Shown in pieces: positions 27,862-36,891 of a DNA stretch of 64,000 bases. This stretch comes from Shewanella frigidimarina. GTDB lineage: Bacteria; Pseudomonadota; Gammaproteobacteria; Enterobacterales; Shewanellaceae. The translations under genes were made by a program, and so were the position numbers. The notes beneath the pieces were generated by a model, which ran no database searches, was not told the DNA's origin, and worked only from the letters and a program-made list of their open reading frames with translations. The stretch spans positions 806,001-870,000 of the forward strand of contig NZ_RKKE01000001.1 in assembly GCF_003797125.1 (NCBI RefSeq), given 5' to 3'. Numbering within the stretch: the stretch's first letter is position 1; each line of letters begins with the position of its first letter.

Positions 27862-29256
27862 ATGAAATTATTATCAGCACTGGCTGTATTACTGTTATTA
27901 AGCAGTAGCGCACAGGCTGCCTTTAACCACAAAGAGGCGCTGAAAGGGCCTTTTGCTAATGGCCCTGAAGTGACGACACAATGCTTAACCTGCCATAAAG
28001 AACATGCTGAAGAGTTTATGAAATCTTCACATTGGACTTGGGAGTTAGAGCAAAAACTACCAGACCGCACTGTGATGCGCGGTAAAAAGAACAGCATTAA
28101 CAACTTTTGTGTATCAATATCGGGTAACGAACCGCGTTGTACCAGTTGTCATGCCGGTTATGGATGGAAAGATTCAACATTCGACTTTAAAGACATGACC
28201 AAAGTCGATTGCTTAGTTTGTCACGACACCACGGGAACTTACATTAAAGATCCTGCGGGCGCAGGCGAGGCCTTAGCAAGAGTCAATTTAGCCAATGTTG
28301 CCCAAAATGTAGGTGCACCCGTGCGTGACAATTGCGGCAGTTGCCACTTTTACGGTGGCGGCGGTGATGCGGTTAAACACGGCGATTTAGACTCATCAAT
28401 GTCTTATCCAGACAAAGCGACCGATGTCCACATGGACACCGATGGAAATGACTTCCAGTGTCAAACTTGTCACGTTACTGAAAATCATCAAATTACCGGT
28501 AACTCGATGGGCGTATCACCTGGTGGGGAAAACAAAATTGGTTGTGTAAACTGCCATGATGCTGCGCCTCATAAAAATAAAAAGCTCAATACACACACAG
28601 TAACTGTAGCGTGTCAGACTTGTCACATACCATCATTTGCTAAAAATGAACCCACCAAAATGCGCTGGGATTGGTCACAGGCAGGACAAGATCTTCCTGA
28701 AACAACAGACCAATACGGCAAGCACACCTTTATGAAAAAGAAAGGCAGCTTTATTTGGCAAAAAGACGTTAAACCACAATATGCCTGGTTTAATGGCCGC
28801 GCTGATGCGTATATGGCTGGCGATAAAATGGACCCAACTAAAACGGTTAAATTAGCTTATCCATTAGGTGATATTCGCGACCCTAAAGCTAAAATCTACC
28901 CATTTAAAGTGCACACGGGAAAGCAAATCTATGATACTAAACTCAATATTCTAATAACCCCTAAAACGTACGGTGAAGGTGGCTACTGGGATAAATTTGA
29001 TTGGGACTTAGCAGCCAAATTAGGCATGGAAGCTAACCCAACCATGATAGAGAAAGGACTCAAATACAGTGGTCAGCATGGCTTTGTTGAAACCGAAATG
29101 TGGTGGCGCATCAACCACATGGTGTCACCAAAAGACAAGGCACTACAGTGTAATGACTGCCACAACAAAGGCGAGCGTTTAGACTGGAAAGCCCTTGGTT
29201 ATGATGGCGACCCAATGAAAAATCGTAAAGGTATTAAACACACAAAAGCTGACTAA
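27862..29256 (+). CDS. otr: octaheme tetrathionate reductase (OTR)
   Basis: A 464-residue periplasmic cytochrome with eight CXXCH motifs at 41, 93, 117, 158, 200, 228, 251 and 430 and a signal peptide ending QAA. This is the layout of octaheme tetrathionate reductase first described in Shewanella oneidensis, whose active heme has an unusual lysine ligand and which also reduces nitrite and hydroxylamine in vitro. The start is the ATG at 27862 after AAGGA. It is last in a unit with a monoheme cytochrome and a DUF3373 barrel. With tsdBA 11 kb away, the region codes two routes at the thiosulfate/tetrathionate couple. The physiological substrate remains open. Confidence 0.94.
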   Translation: MKLLSALAVLLLLSSSAQAAFNHKEALKGPFANGPEVTTQCLTCHKEHAEEFMKSSHWTWELEQKLPDRTVMRGKKNSINNFCVSISGNEPRCTSCHAGYGWKDSTFDFKDMTKVDCLVCHDTTGTYIKDPAGAGEALARVNLANVAQNVGAPVRDNCGSCHFYGGGGDAVKHGDLDSSMSYPDKATDVHMDTDGNDFQCQTCHVTENHQITGNSMGVSPGGENKIGCVNCHDAAPHKNKKLNTHTVTVACQTCHIPSFAKNEPTKMRWDWSQAGQDLPETTDQYGKHTFMKKKGSFIWQKDVKPQYAWFNGRADAYMAGDKMDPTKTVKLAYPLGDIRDPKAKIYPFKVHTGKQIYDTKLNILITPKTYGEGGYWDKFDWDLAAKLGMEANPTMIEKGLKYSGQHGFVETEMWWRINHMVSPKDKALQCNDCHNKGERLDWKALGYDGDPMKNRKGIKHTKAD

Positions 29257-29294
29257 TACTCAGATAAGCTCACTGCAACAGCAATAAGCTGATA

Positions 29295-29333
29295 CAAAAA
29301 AACCGCTATCGACTTTACGATGGCGGTTTTTTT
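29295..29333. terminator. bidirectional rho-independent terminator
   Basis: AACCGCTATCG pairs with CGATGGCGGTT (one G-U pair) around ACTTTA, with A and T runs on both sides. It serves otr and the convergent pseudouridine synthase gene. Confidence 0.9.
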
Positions 29334-29350
29334 ATTCGCTAAATAACGAA

Positions 29351-30331
29351 CTAAAAATCCAAACCTTGGCACTGAAAATCTTGTTCAATAGCACTGATGG
29401 GATCGGTAAAGCGCAACCGTTTAGCCAACAACTGCAACGGCTTATCAAAGTTGTCTAGCCCTTTAGGTTGTAGTACTGGATAAAAGCGGTCGTGTAAAAT
29501 CGGCATGCCTAAACTTTGCATATGTACACGTAATTGATGAGTTTTACCGGTAATAGGACTTAACTCAAATAAGCCAAAACCATTTTTTACCGCCACTAAA
29601 CTGATTTCAGAATGGCTATTCGCCTCGCCTTCAACCACCTGCATGGTAAAGCTTGGATTTGCCGCCACAATACGATTTTTAACAGTCCAATGAATAGGAA
29701 GCGTACAAGTATTATCGGCTAATTCACTCAGCAACGTAGGCGTTAATTTAGCGATTGCTTGATAATCTTTAGTGATCTTGTCATCTAAAAACAGCTGATG
29801 ATATGCATGGCGTGTTTGCGGATTGAGCGTCATTAACATCACCCCAGCCGTATCTTTATCTAGCCTGTGTGCTGGTGCGACCGTATCAATTTGAGTCGCG
29901 ATACGTAATCGATGCACTAAACATTCATTGACGTAATTTCCGCCTGGGGTAACAGGTAAAAAATGCGGTTTATAAACAATAATAGTGTCGTTATCTTGAT
30001 ACAACACCTGCTCAGCAAAAGGCACTTTCGTTTCGGCCAGCACTTCGCGGTAATAATACACTTTCGCAGTGGCTTGATAGGCACTCTCTGCGGTAATTAG
30101 CTCACTATTTTGCCAATGTACTTTGCCATCATTGATACGCTGTTGCCACACACTGGGATCGATTTGCTTAAAATGATCGATCAAAAATTCAAGTACTGTG
30201 TGGTATTGCTTACCAGCTAATTCATTAGCACGCGGCAACACAATATACGAAGGTTGAGCGGCAATGGCAGCGTTTGGTGTTTGGGAAGAGCATTGAGGAC
30301 GATCCGCAGTGTAGTTTGATGAATTAGGCAT
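29351..30331 (-). CDS. RluA-family pseudouridine synthase
   Basis: A 326-residue RNA-modifying enzyme. The catalytic motif is AHRLDKDTAGVMLM (Asp of HRLD), with IIVYKPHFLPVTPGG upstream and ITGKTHQLRVHMQSLGMPI downstream, as in the RluA/RluC/RluD group. A short S4-like N-terminal part precedes it. The target could be rRNA or tRNA; it resembles the longer RluA-type proteins of Shewanella but I cannot assign the site. The ATG at 30331 is chosen over an in-frame TTG two codons upstream. Confidence 0.88.
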   Translation of the reverse strand: MPNSSNYTADRPQCSSQTPNAAIAAQPSYIVLPRANELAGKQYHTVLEFLIDHFKQIDPSVWQQRINDGKVHWQNSELITAESAYQATAKVYYYREVLAETKVPFAEQVLYQDNDTIIVYKPHFLPVTPGGNYVNECLVHRLRIATQIDTVAPAHRLDKDTAGVMLMTLNPQTRHAYHQLFLDDKITKDYQAIAKLTPTLLSELADNTCTLPIHWTVKNRIVAANPSFTMQVVEGEANSHSEISLVAVKNGFGLFELSPITGKTHQLRVHMQSLGMPILHDRFYPVLQPKGLDNFDKPLQLLAKRLRFTDPISAIEQDFQCQGLDF

Positions 30332-30443
30332 AAACAACTTGTCTATATAAAGATGAAGGTAAGGTTCAAACGAGAAGGTATCTTATCAGGCTAGGCCGAA
30401 AATGTATCTTGATTATCTCGATACCGATAACACAATATTGCGC

Positions 30444-31022
30444 TTATACATCCACGTGAGATTTTAGTAATTGCAGCACAAAATCCATAGTTTTATGGCA
30501 ATTAGGTTGTTCAACTAAAATCAACTTATCACGATTATACATAGGTAAAACCTCTAACCAACGCTGACTCACCCAAGCGGCATCTTCTAAATGAGTTTGT
30601 GAATACAATTCCAGTAAATCTGGATTCACTTGATAAAATTGTTCAAGTGCGGCGCTGATAATTTCAAACTCACCCGCAATGGGCTCATGGCACCAATTAG
30701 CGCAAGGGAGCGCACGAGCAATCCAACAACCATCTCGTTTTTGCGCGGCAGATAAAATTTTAAGACGCTGTGTTCCCTCAACAACGATGCTTAAAGAATC
30801 ATCATCTAACTGGTTGAAATCAATAATATTGCATTGGGTTGCTGCAATATAACAAGGCAGTTCGCTATTCACTTTCAATGGCGCAAATGCTAAACCATAG
30901 TGGCCTTTTAGTACATCGGCAACCATGGCTAAATCACTCGGTGACACGACTCTAATTTCAAGTCGTCCACCGGGTAATAGCACAGCATCTTGAATCAGTA
31001 ATGCTACTTCTTTTGTTTGCAT
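30444..31022 (-). CDS. LON substrate-binding (N-terminal) domain protein
   Basis: A 192-residue stand-alone Lon N-terminal domain. It opens with LLIQDAVLLPGGRLEIRVVS in the place of the Lon FPLRVV...PL motif, then the YGLAFAPLKVN and SIVVEGTQRLKIL strands, followed by a helical C-terminal half. It lacks the AAA+ and protease parts. Members (COG2802-like) are cytosolic and of unknown function, perhaps substrate adaptors. GGAGG gives the start at 31022. Confidence 0.85.
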   Translation of the reverse strand: MQTKEVALLIQDAVLLPGGRLEIRVVSPSDLAMVADVLKGHYGLAFAPLKVNSELPCYIAATQCNIIDFNQLDDDSLSIVVEGTQRLKILSAAQKRDGCWIARALPCANWCHEPIAGEFEIISAALEQFYQVNPDLLELYSQTHLEDAAWVSQRWLEVLPMYNRDKLILVEQPNCHKTMDFVLQLLKSHVDV

Positions 31023-31235
31023 AACAGCCTCCTACACCATAGGTGAAGTTACTGAACCAAAGTCAAATCAATGAAACAAGTGTAGCAGTGGTTAATTATT
31101 CAACAACTTAAGTAGCCTAATATAATGCTTACTACCGACATAACCACCCGTTTTCGCTACGCCCTACTCCAATAGACCTTGTTTAATACGACTATCTTTC
31201 AAAAAAAGTACAAAAAACATTCAACTTATTGGATC

Positions 31236-32291
31236 TTATAAACGCTCAATACGATCCATAATAGTGCCAGAAGCAACAATTTCAGCAAACTCGTCAGCTA
31301 ATTCCTGGCTTTGCTGCACGCTTTGCTGCCAATAGGTAATCCGACTTTTAGTATCTAAATTTTTAAAGTCTTCACGGTCAGGAATTTTACTAAACGGTAA
31401 GCTTGCAATAAATTGCTTACTCGGCGCTAAAATTAAACCATTGTGATAATTCGCTTTCGCTTTACGCCACAATAAGGATTTATCAAACCAGCCTGGGCTC
31501 ATGTACGGGTAAAAGTGTGGATACAAACTCAAGCCTGTAGCGGCAGGCAATGGCATATCAAAATGATAATCGGTTATGCCACCATCGTAATAATGACCTT
31601 TAGGCGAGCCTTGCAGATCTTTTACCGGATCAAGCAATAGCGGGATCGATCCTGTCGCTAGCAATCCATGGCGGATATTGTCTTGAGTTAACTCGACATG
31701 TTTGGTGGGCAAATCTTTCAAACGTCTAAAAGGTGATGCGGCGTCTTTATGGCTTAAAATAACCCGTTCAAAGTGCCAACCTAAGCTTTTACGATTGACC
31801 ACATTACTTACTGCAGCCATCGACAGTCCCATCATTAAGCCAAATTTGGCATGAATGCGATTTAAATGACGGGCACGACAAGCCACCATATGATGACGAA
31901 TTAACGGATTAGCAATAATATCAGCACCTTGCTGCTCACCTAAAATGCCATCAACAATTTGTAATACTTGGGCACTGACTTGTTCACGAGTCGGCTTTTT
32001 TTCGTAGTTCTGATGAATATAAAAATGCTCTAAACGTTCATAGGCCGCCAATGGGTCTTGTTGCGCCATACAAGCTAAACGCCACGCACCCGACGACGCG
32101 CCCATGGTATAAAGGGGATCTTCGCGATCCTGAAAAAACTCACTAAATAAATATTTATCTAAGCCTGCTATCGCCAACCACTTAGGTCCGCCTGATGCAG
32201 CAAAGAGCTGAGTAAACAATGATTGATCTAAGCCATTCGCTTCTAGTTGTTCGTAAGCAGTTGGTCCAGCAAGTAAACGTAATGCAGGCAA
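31236..32291 (-). CDS. patatin-like phospholipase family protein
   Basis: A 351-residue protein with a patatin fold. The oxyanion stretch ASGGPKWLAI (about 32-41) and nucleophile elbow MGASSGAWR (about 83-91, GxSxG-like) are followed by the Asp-Gly pair in YYDGGITDYHFDMP. The Ser-Asp dyad is therefore intact, predicting lipid acyl hydrolase activity. The start codon is TTG, fixed by AAGGA seven bases upstream and by the conserved N-terminal sequence. Cytoplasmic; substrate unknown. Confidence 0.85.
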   Translation of the reverse strand: MPALRLLAGPTAYEQLEANGLDQSLFTQLFAASGGPKWLAIAGLDKYLFSEFFQDREDPLYTMGASSGAWRLACMAQQDPLAAYERLEHFYIHQNYEKKPTREQVSAQVLQIVDGILGEQQGADIIANPLIRHHMVACRARHLNRIHAKFGLMMGLSMAAVSNVVNRKSLGWHFERVILSHKDAASPFRRLKDLPTKHVELTQDNIRHGLLATGSIPLLLDPVKDLQGSPKGHYYDGGITDYHFDMPLPAATGLSLYPHFYPYMSPGWFDKSLLWRKAKANYHNGLILAPSKQFIASLPFSKIPDREDFKNLDTKSRITYWQQSVQQSQELADEFAEIVASGTIMDRIERL

Positions 32292-32396
32292 TGTACAATC
32301 CTTCTTATATTTGTAATGCTGTTATCTTTGTAAAACTGTATGCTTTAGCGCTAATACGCTAGCATATTTTTGTGGTTCATATCTTACGGAATTTTT

Positions 32397-32858
32397 ATGA
32401 TTGTTGATACTTTAGCAAATCGTCACCTATACACTCAACTTAGCCCGAGATTAGCCAAAGCATTAGCCCATCTCGCGGACACAGACTTTAGCCAGCTTGA
32501 AGTGGGCAATTATCCGCTTGAAGGCAAAGATATTTTCGTTATCGTTAATGACTATGAAACTAAGCCTAAAGAAATCGAACCCTTTGAAGTTCATCAACAG
32601 TATATTGATGTGCAGTATGTGGTTAGCGGGGAAGAAGAATTTGGCTATTTACCGTTAGCCAATCAAACACCTTCTAAGCCTTATTTTGACAAGCATGACT
32701 ATGCAGAATACGACTATGAATCTAACAAAGATGATGCGGCGTTTATTCCGCTAAAAGCGGGCATGTTTGCACTATTTTTCCCTGGCGACATCCATATGCC
32801 AGGCACCAGCCCAACACCACAAAAAGTTCGCAAAGTGGTGATAAAAGTACGGGTATAA
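32397..32858 (+). CDS. YhcH/YjgK/YiaL family protein
   Basis: A 153-residue single cupin-like domain. Typical family sequence: FEVHQQYIDVQYVVSGEEEF, YLPLANQT, then the metal-type HMPG in FPGDIHMPGTSP. Relatives (YhcH, YiaL, NanQ) act on sugars such as the release and mutarotation of sialic acid. No sialic acid genes are near, so the substrate is open. The ATG at 32397 follows ACGGAA; the longer frame upstream is not conserved. Confidence 0.88.
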   Translation: MIVDTLANRHLYTQLSPRLAKALAHLADTDFSQLEVGNYPLEGKDIFVIVNDYETKPKEIEPFEVHQQYIDVQYVVSGEEEFGYLPLANQTPSKPYFDKHDYAEYDYESNKDDAAFIPLKAGMFALFFPGDIHMPGTSPTPQKVRKVVIKVRV

Positions 32859-33077
32859 CGATATGGCCTTAACAAATGATGAATACTCAGTCCTACTGCT
32901 GAATTATTAGCAAAAAATCGCTATTTGAGAGAAGTCTGCTAAAGTTAATTCCAGTACAAGAAGCACCTCGACAGAGCACTTGAGATAGTCTCAATAGAAT
33001 ACTGAAAAGAGACTTCAATAACGTTGTTATCCCAAGCTAAAGACAAATATACACCTACCCTGAGTAAAATATAAAAA
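32859..33077. other. intergenic region, possible small RNA
   Basis: No ORF is convincing here. The strong terminator at 33078-33109 lies 220 bases after the YhcH gene, which is far for its 3' end. Either the YhcH transcript has a long trailer or an independent small RNA starts in between. TTGAGA (32926-32931) followed after 15 bases by TTAATT is a poor promoter match. Confidence 0.3.
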
Positions 33078-33109
33078 GCCCCGAGACTCTCCGCTCGGGG
33101 CCTTTTTTT
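33078..33109 (+). terminator. rho-independent terminator
   Basis: GCCCCGAG (33078-33085) pairs with CTCGGGGC (33094-33101), followed by CTTTTTTT. It precedes the pyrophosphatase gene by 130 bases. Confidence 0.92.
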
Positions 33110-33238
33110 GTCAATTAAACTCGCATATCATCATGGATAACACTCATATGGTAAGTTGAACCGTTGAAGTGGTATTTTTTAATGCGATGAAGATCAATCC
33201 TTGTTAAAATCAGGGCAACTTTATAGGAGAGTCTTTCA

Positions 33239-34162
33239 ATGGCAATGTATGTAGTGGGTCACAAGATCCCTGATTCAGATTCAATTTGTGGTGCTATAGC
33301 ATTAGCATATTTAAAAAACCAAATCGATGAACCGGCAATTGCAGCCCGTTTAGGCGAGTTATCACCAGAAACCGCATTTATTTTAGAAAAATTTGGGTTT
33401 GAAGCACCAGAATACAAAACCAGTTACGCTGGTGAAGAAGTCTATATTGTTGACCATTCAGAAATTACTCAAGCACCAGATGATATCGCTCAAGCGACTA
33501 TCGTCGGTATTGTCGACCATCACAAATTAGGCGACCTAACCACTTCTACTCCGCTAGAATGTTGGATCCGTCCAGTTGGTTGCAGCAACACCGTCATCAA
33601 AATGATGTACGATTTCTACCAAGTAGAAATTCCAGCAAACATCGCTGGTATCATGATGTGCGCCATTTTAAGTGACACCGTTATTTTCAAATCGCCAACC
33701 TGTACCACTGCCGATATCCGTTGCGTTGAAGCGTTAGCTAAAATCGCCGGTATAGAAGACTTTAAAGAACTCGGCATGGATATGTTTAAAGTGAAATCAG
33801 CAGTTGAAGGCACACCAGCACGTGACCTTGTTATGCGTGACTTTAAAGACTTCAACATGAACGGTAACCTAGTGGGTATTGGCCAATTAGAAGTTATCGA
33901 TTTGTCTGTATTTGACGATATCAAAGCTGACTTAGAAGCTGATATTGCTAAATTGAAAGTTGAAGGCAATCGTCACAGCGTATTATTGCTGCTAACCGAT
34001 ATCATGAAAGAAGGTTCAGAAATGTTAGTTGTTTCTGATTCAGCAGACTTAACTGAGCGCGCTTACGGTAAACCTACCGTTGATGGCCGCGTGTGGTTAG
34101 ACGGCGTATTAAGCCGTAAGAAACAAGTTGTACCTGCACTGCAAGATGCATTTGCAAAGTAA
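33239..34162 (+). CDS. ppaC: manganese-dependent inorganic pyrophosphatase (family II)
   Basis: A 307-residue DHH-family enzyme. Metal ligands are visible: GHKIPDSDS (His8, Asp12, Asp14), VDHSE (Asp72) and the VDHHKLGD motif (92-99). The C-terminal DHHA2 domain ends in the substrate-binding SRKKQVVP. It hydrolyses pyrophosphate and drives biosynthesis. AGGAGAG precedes the ATG. Family II enzymes occur in some Vibrio and Shewanella beside family I. It is monocistronic with terminators on both sides. Confidence 0.96.
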   Translation: MAMYVVGHKIPDSDSICGAIALAYLKNQIDEPAIAARLGELSPETAFILEKFGFEAPEYKTSYAGEEVYIVDHSEITQAPDDIAQATIVGIVDHHKLGDLTTSTPLECWIRPVGCSNTVIKMMYDFYQVEIPANIAGIMMCAILSDTVIFKSPTCTTADIRCVEALAKIAGIEDFKELGMDMFKVKSAVEGTPARDLVMRDFKDFNMNGNLVGIGQLEVIDLSVFDDIKADLEADIAKLKVEGNRHSVLLLLTDIMKEGSEMLVVSDSADLTERAYGKPTVDGRVWLDGVLSRKKQVVPALQDAFAK

Positions 34163-34186
34163 TACTCTGCAAGCAACTTAAAAAAG

Positions 34187-34218
34187 AAAAAGCTGAATCA
34201 ATTGATTCAGCTTTTTTT
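34187..34218 (+). terminator. rho-independent terminator of ppaC
   Basis: AAAAGCTGAATC pairs with GATTCAGCTTTT around AATT, followed by more T. A and T runs on both sides make it usable by the convergent DUF1850 gene too. Confidence 0.92.
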
Positions 34219-34250
34219 ATGCTTCAAGGCCTATCTATTATGTCGATTAA

Positions 34251-34655
34251 CTAACTTGGTATATCACAGCCCCATAGCTCAATGGAGGGCTGCTCAGTGG
34301 TAGGCTCACTCACCCAATAACTCATAGAATGGCATTGTTGCCCAGCCTGAGTCGATGACACACATAACTGATAATCGCCTGCTTCTGGAGTGCGGCCCAA
34401 CTTTAGCATTGGCAAAATAGGCAAATGCGGTTTGTAGTGCCAACTGCCATCTTTTAACACTGCATCGGCAGGGATCTCCATTCCTGCGCCACTGCCTTTT
34501 ACCCTTGCTTGTTCTAAAATAAAACCTTCATTAGTTAATCGATAATCTTCGGCCCAACGAATTTTCTCAATAGTGTGAGTCCAAGACAATGTCATCTGTT
34601 CAGCAGGCACTTGAGCCCATATTGTGCCTGCTAAACCCAAACATAGCCCTAGCAT
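34251..34655 (-). CDS. DUF1850 protein, TAXI-TRAP accessory
   Basis: A 134-residue exported protein; the signal sequence ends IWAQ. The family pattern is clear: LSWTHTIEKIRWAEDYRL, then GSGAGMEIPADAV. DUF1850 genes are found almost only beside TAXI-type TRAP permeases. Its ATG shares one base with the stop of the permease gene (TAATG), so translation is coupled. Function is not established; it is likely periplasmic. Confidence 0.87.
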   Translation of the reverse strand: MLGLCLGLAGTIWAQVPAEQMTLSWTHTIEKIRWAEDYRLTNEGFILEQARVKGSGAGMEIPADAVLKDGSWHYKPHLPILPMLKLGRTPEAGDYQLCVSSTQAGQQCHSMSYWVSEPTTEQPSIELWGCDIPS

Positions 34656-36706
34656 TATTCGCCCTGCGCTAAACGTTTTAGCTTACGTGCACGCCATACG
34701 TGGTGCAAAATAAACACCAGTGCCAAACCAAAGCCTAACTCATCACTTAGCGGTGTCGCCATAATTAAACTGCCACCAGCAATAAAGCCTAAAACACGTT
34801 CCCACCAATAAAGGTTTTGTAATAAGTAGCCGGTAAATATCACGCCCCAAATACCTATAGCAACCGTCGCTTTAAGGACCACATAAACCGTTTCTAGCAC
34901 ACCACCACTTTGGAGCATTAACGCAGGGTCGTACACCGCCATAAACGGAATAATAAACCCAGCAATGGCAATGCGAATGGCCCATAAACTGATTTTTAAG
35001 CCTTTCTCTTTGGCGATTGGCGCCGCGGCGAAACACGCCAGGGCAACGGGTGGTGTAAGGTCTGCCATAATGCCAAAATAAAACACAAACATGTGCGACA
35101 CAATTAACGGTACGCCTAAATCCAGTAACGCTGGCGCGGCAATTGAGCTGGTAATAATGTAATTAGGAATTGTCGGGATCCCCATACCTAATACCAAACA
35201 CGTCACCATCGTCAGCACTAAAGACAAGAATAAGTTATCTTGGCCGACAGCCAGAATATAGCCGGCAAACGTTGAAGCAATACCGGTTAGTGACACAACA
35301 CCAATAATCACGCCCACTAGCGCACAAGCAATACCTACAGGTACTGCATGTCGCGCACCTTCAACTAACGCATGCATACATAATGTTAGGGTTTCTTTGC
35401 CACCTTTAACAAACCAACAAATCACCACCAGCATAGCGATAACGCCAAACATCACCCCTATACCTAATTGGAAAAAACCTGCACATAACACCCCTAGCGC
35501 TATCCAAAAAGCAAATCGCATAGCAGCTGATGATAGATTGAGAATAATGGCCGAACCTAAAATAACAATCGCAGTGAGTGCTAAGCCAACCATGCCGGAA
35601 AACAGCGGTGTACGACCTGAAAACAGTAAACCAATCAAAATAAATAGTGGGATTAATAAGTACCAACGCAGCTTAATTGCTGCCCACGGATCTGGACATT
35701 GGTCTTTGGGTAAACCAGATAAATTGGCGCGTTTAGCTTCTAAATGCACCATCCAGAACACCGAACAAAAATACAATACTGCGGGGATCATCGCTGCTTT
35801 AGCAATTTCAATAAATTGCACATTAATGGTTTCAGCCATAATAAAGGCTACGGCTCCCATAATCGGCGGCATAATTTGGCTGCCCATACTGGATGTGGCT
35901 TCTACCCCACCCGCAAAAGCAGACCGATAACCAAAGCGCTTCATTAACGGAATCGTAAACTGGCCAGTGGTGACCACATTGGCAACTCCCGAACCGGTAA
36001 TGGTGCCCATGAGTGCTGAAGACACCACCGACACTTTTGCAGGCCCACCCACTTTATGACCAAATAAGCCCATAGCAAAGTCGGTAAATAAGCGGATCAT
36101 GCCTGCTTGCTCTAAAAAGGCACCAAACAGAATAAACAAGAAAATATAGGTCGCTGATACATAAGTTGGCGTGCCATATAAGCCTTCGGTACCAAAGGCC
36201 AACTGGTTAACTATTTGGTCGAAACCATAACCTCGATGCATCAACTCACCGGGTAAATACTCACCAAATAAACCATAGGCCAAAAAAATACCGCAAATAA
36301 TCGGCAGGGCTATTCCCATCACTCGTCTTGCGGCTTCAAACACTAAAGCGACTAACACCACACCAATAATCATGTCATTTTGGGTTAAATCACCAGAACG
36401 TTGAATTAAGTCTGCTTCGAACACCCATTGATAAACCGCGGTAGCCATACCCGCTAAACCGAGTATCCATGCCAAAGGTTGCCATGGCTGACTCTTGCCT
36501 ATACCTGGGTAGCTAATAAACACCACTAATAATAAAAAGCCCACGTGTACGGCGCGCAATACTTGTGTCGAAACTGGATGAAATGCCGCGGTGGTAATTT
36601 GGAAAATAGAAAAAATCAATGCTACTGCAAACAAGGCTTTTGGCCAGTTGCGAGTATCGGCACTTAAGCCTTGCTCTGGTTCGTTAATTTGGGTTGGATC
36701 GCTCAT
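34655..36706 (-). CDS. TRAP transporter fused permease, TAXI type (DctQM fusion)
   Basis: A 683-residue inner-membrane protein with about 16-18 spans. An N-terminal DctQ-like four-helix part is fused to the large DctM subunit (SSALMGTITGSGVANVVTTG, EATSSMGSQIMPPIMGAVAF and MGIPTIPNYIITSSIAAPAL are diagnostic). It forms a sodium-driven uptake system for an organic acid with the binding protein coded upstream. I use the ATG at 36706 with GAGG in front rather than the GTG five codons earlier. The substrate may be a dicarboxylate or amino acid such as glutamate; not decidable here. Confidence 0.94.
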   Translation of the reverse strand: MSDPTQINEPEQGLSADTRNWPKALFAVALIFSIFQITTAAFHPVSTQVLRAVHVGFLLLVVFISYPGIGKSQPWQPLAWILGLAGMATAVYQWVFEADLIQRSGDLTQNDMIIGVVLVALVFEAARRVMGIALPIICGIFLAYGLFGEYLPGELMHRGYGFDQIVNQLAFGTEGLYGTPTYVSATYIFLFILFGAFLEQAGMIRLFTDFAMGLFGHKVGGPAKVSVVSSALMGTITGSGVANVVTTGQFTIPLMKRFGYRSAFAGGVEATSSMGSQIMPPIMGAVAFIMAETINVQFIEIAKAAMIPAVLYFCSVFWMVHLEAKRANLSGLPKDQCPDPWAAIKLRWYLLIPLFILIGLLFSGRTPLFSGMVGLALTAIVILGSAIILNLSSAAMRFAFWIALGVLCAGFFQLGIGVMFGVIAMLVVICWFVKGGKETLTLCMHALVEGARHAVPVGIACALVGVIIGVVSLTGIASTFAGYILAVGQDNLFLSLVLTMVTCLVLGMGIPTIPNYIITSSIAAPALLDLGVPLIVSHMFVFYFGIMADLTPPVALACFAAAPIAKEKGLKISLWAIRIAIAGFIIPFMAVYDPALMLQSGGVLETVYVVLKATVAIGIWGVIFTGYLLQNLYWWERVLGFIAGGSLIMATPLSDELGFGLALVFILHHVWRARKLKRLAQGE

Positions 36707-36842
36707 GGTATGCCTCGACACTTACTACAACTAATAACCTCAGCTCAGAAAAATGAGTCAATTAACAATGACGTTGACTCAATCAGTCACTCTTGATCTA
36801 AAACGGAAGTTAGCAAATATGGTTGAAAGACAGAAATAAACA

Positions 36843-36872
36843 AGCGCTTGCTGGGTTTACCAAACAAGCGCT
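36843..36872 (-). terminator. intercistronic hairpin, likely attenuator of the TRAP operon
   Basis: AGCGCTTG (36843-36850) pairs with CAAGCGCT (36865-36872), with an inner TGG/CCA pair. On the minus strand it comes 20 bases after the binding-protein stop and is followed by U-rich TTTATTTC. Partial termination here would give more binding protein than permease. Confidence 0.65.
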
Positions 36873-36891
36873 GTTAACTTAATACTATTAC

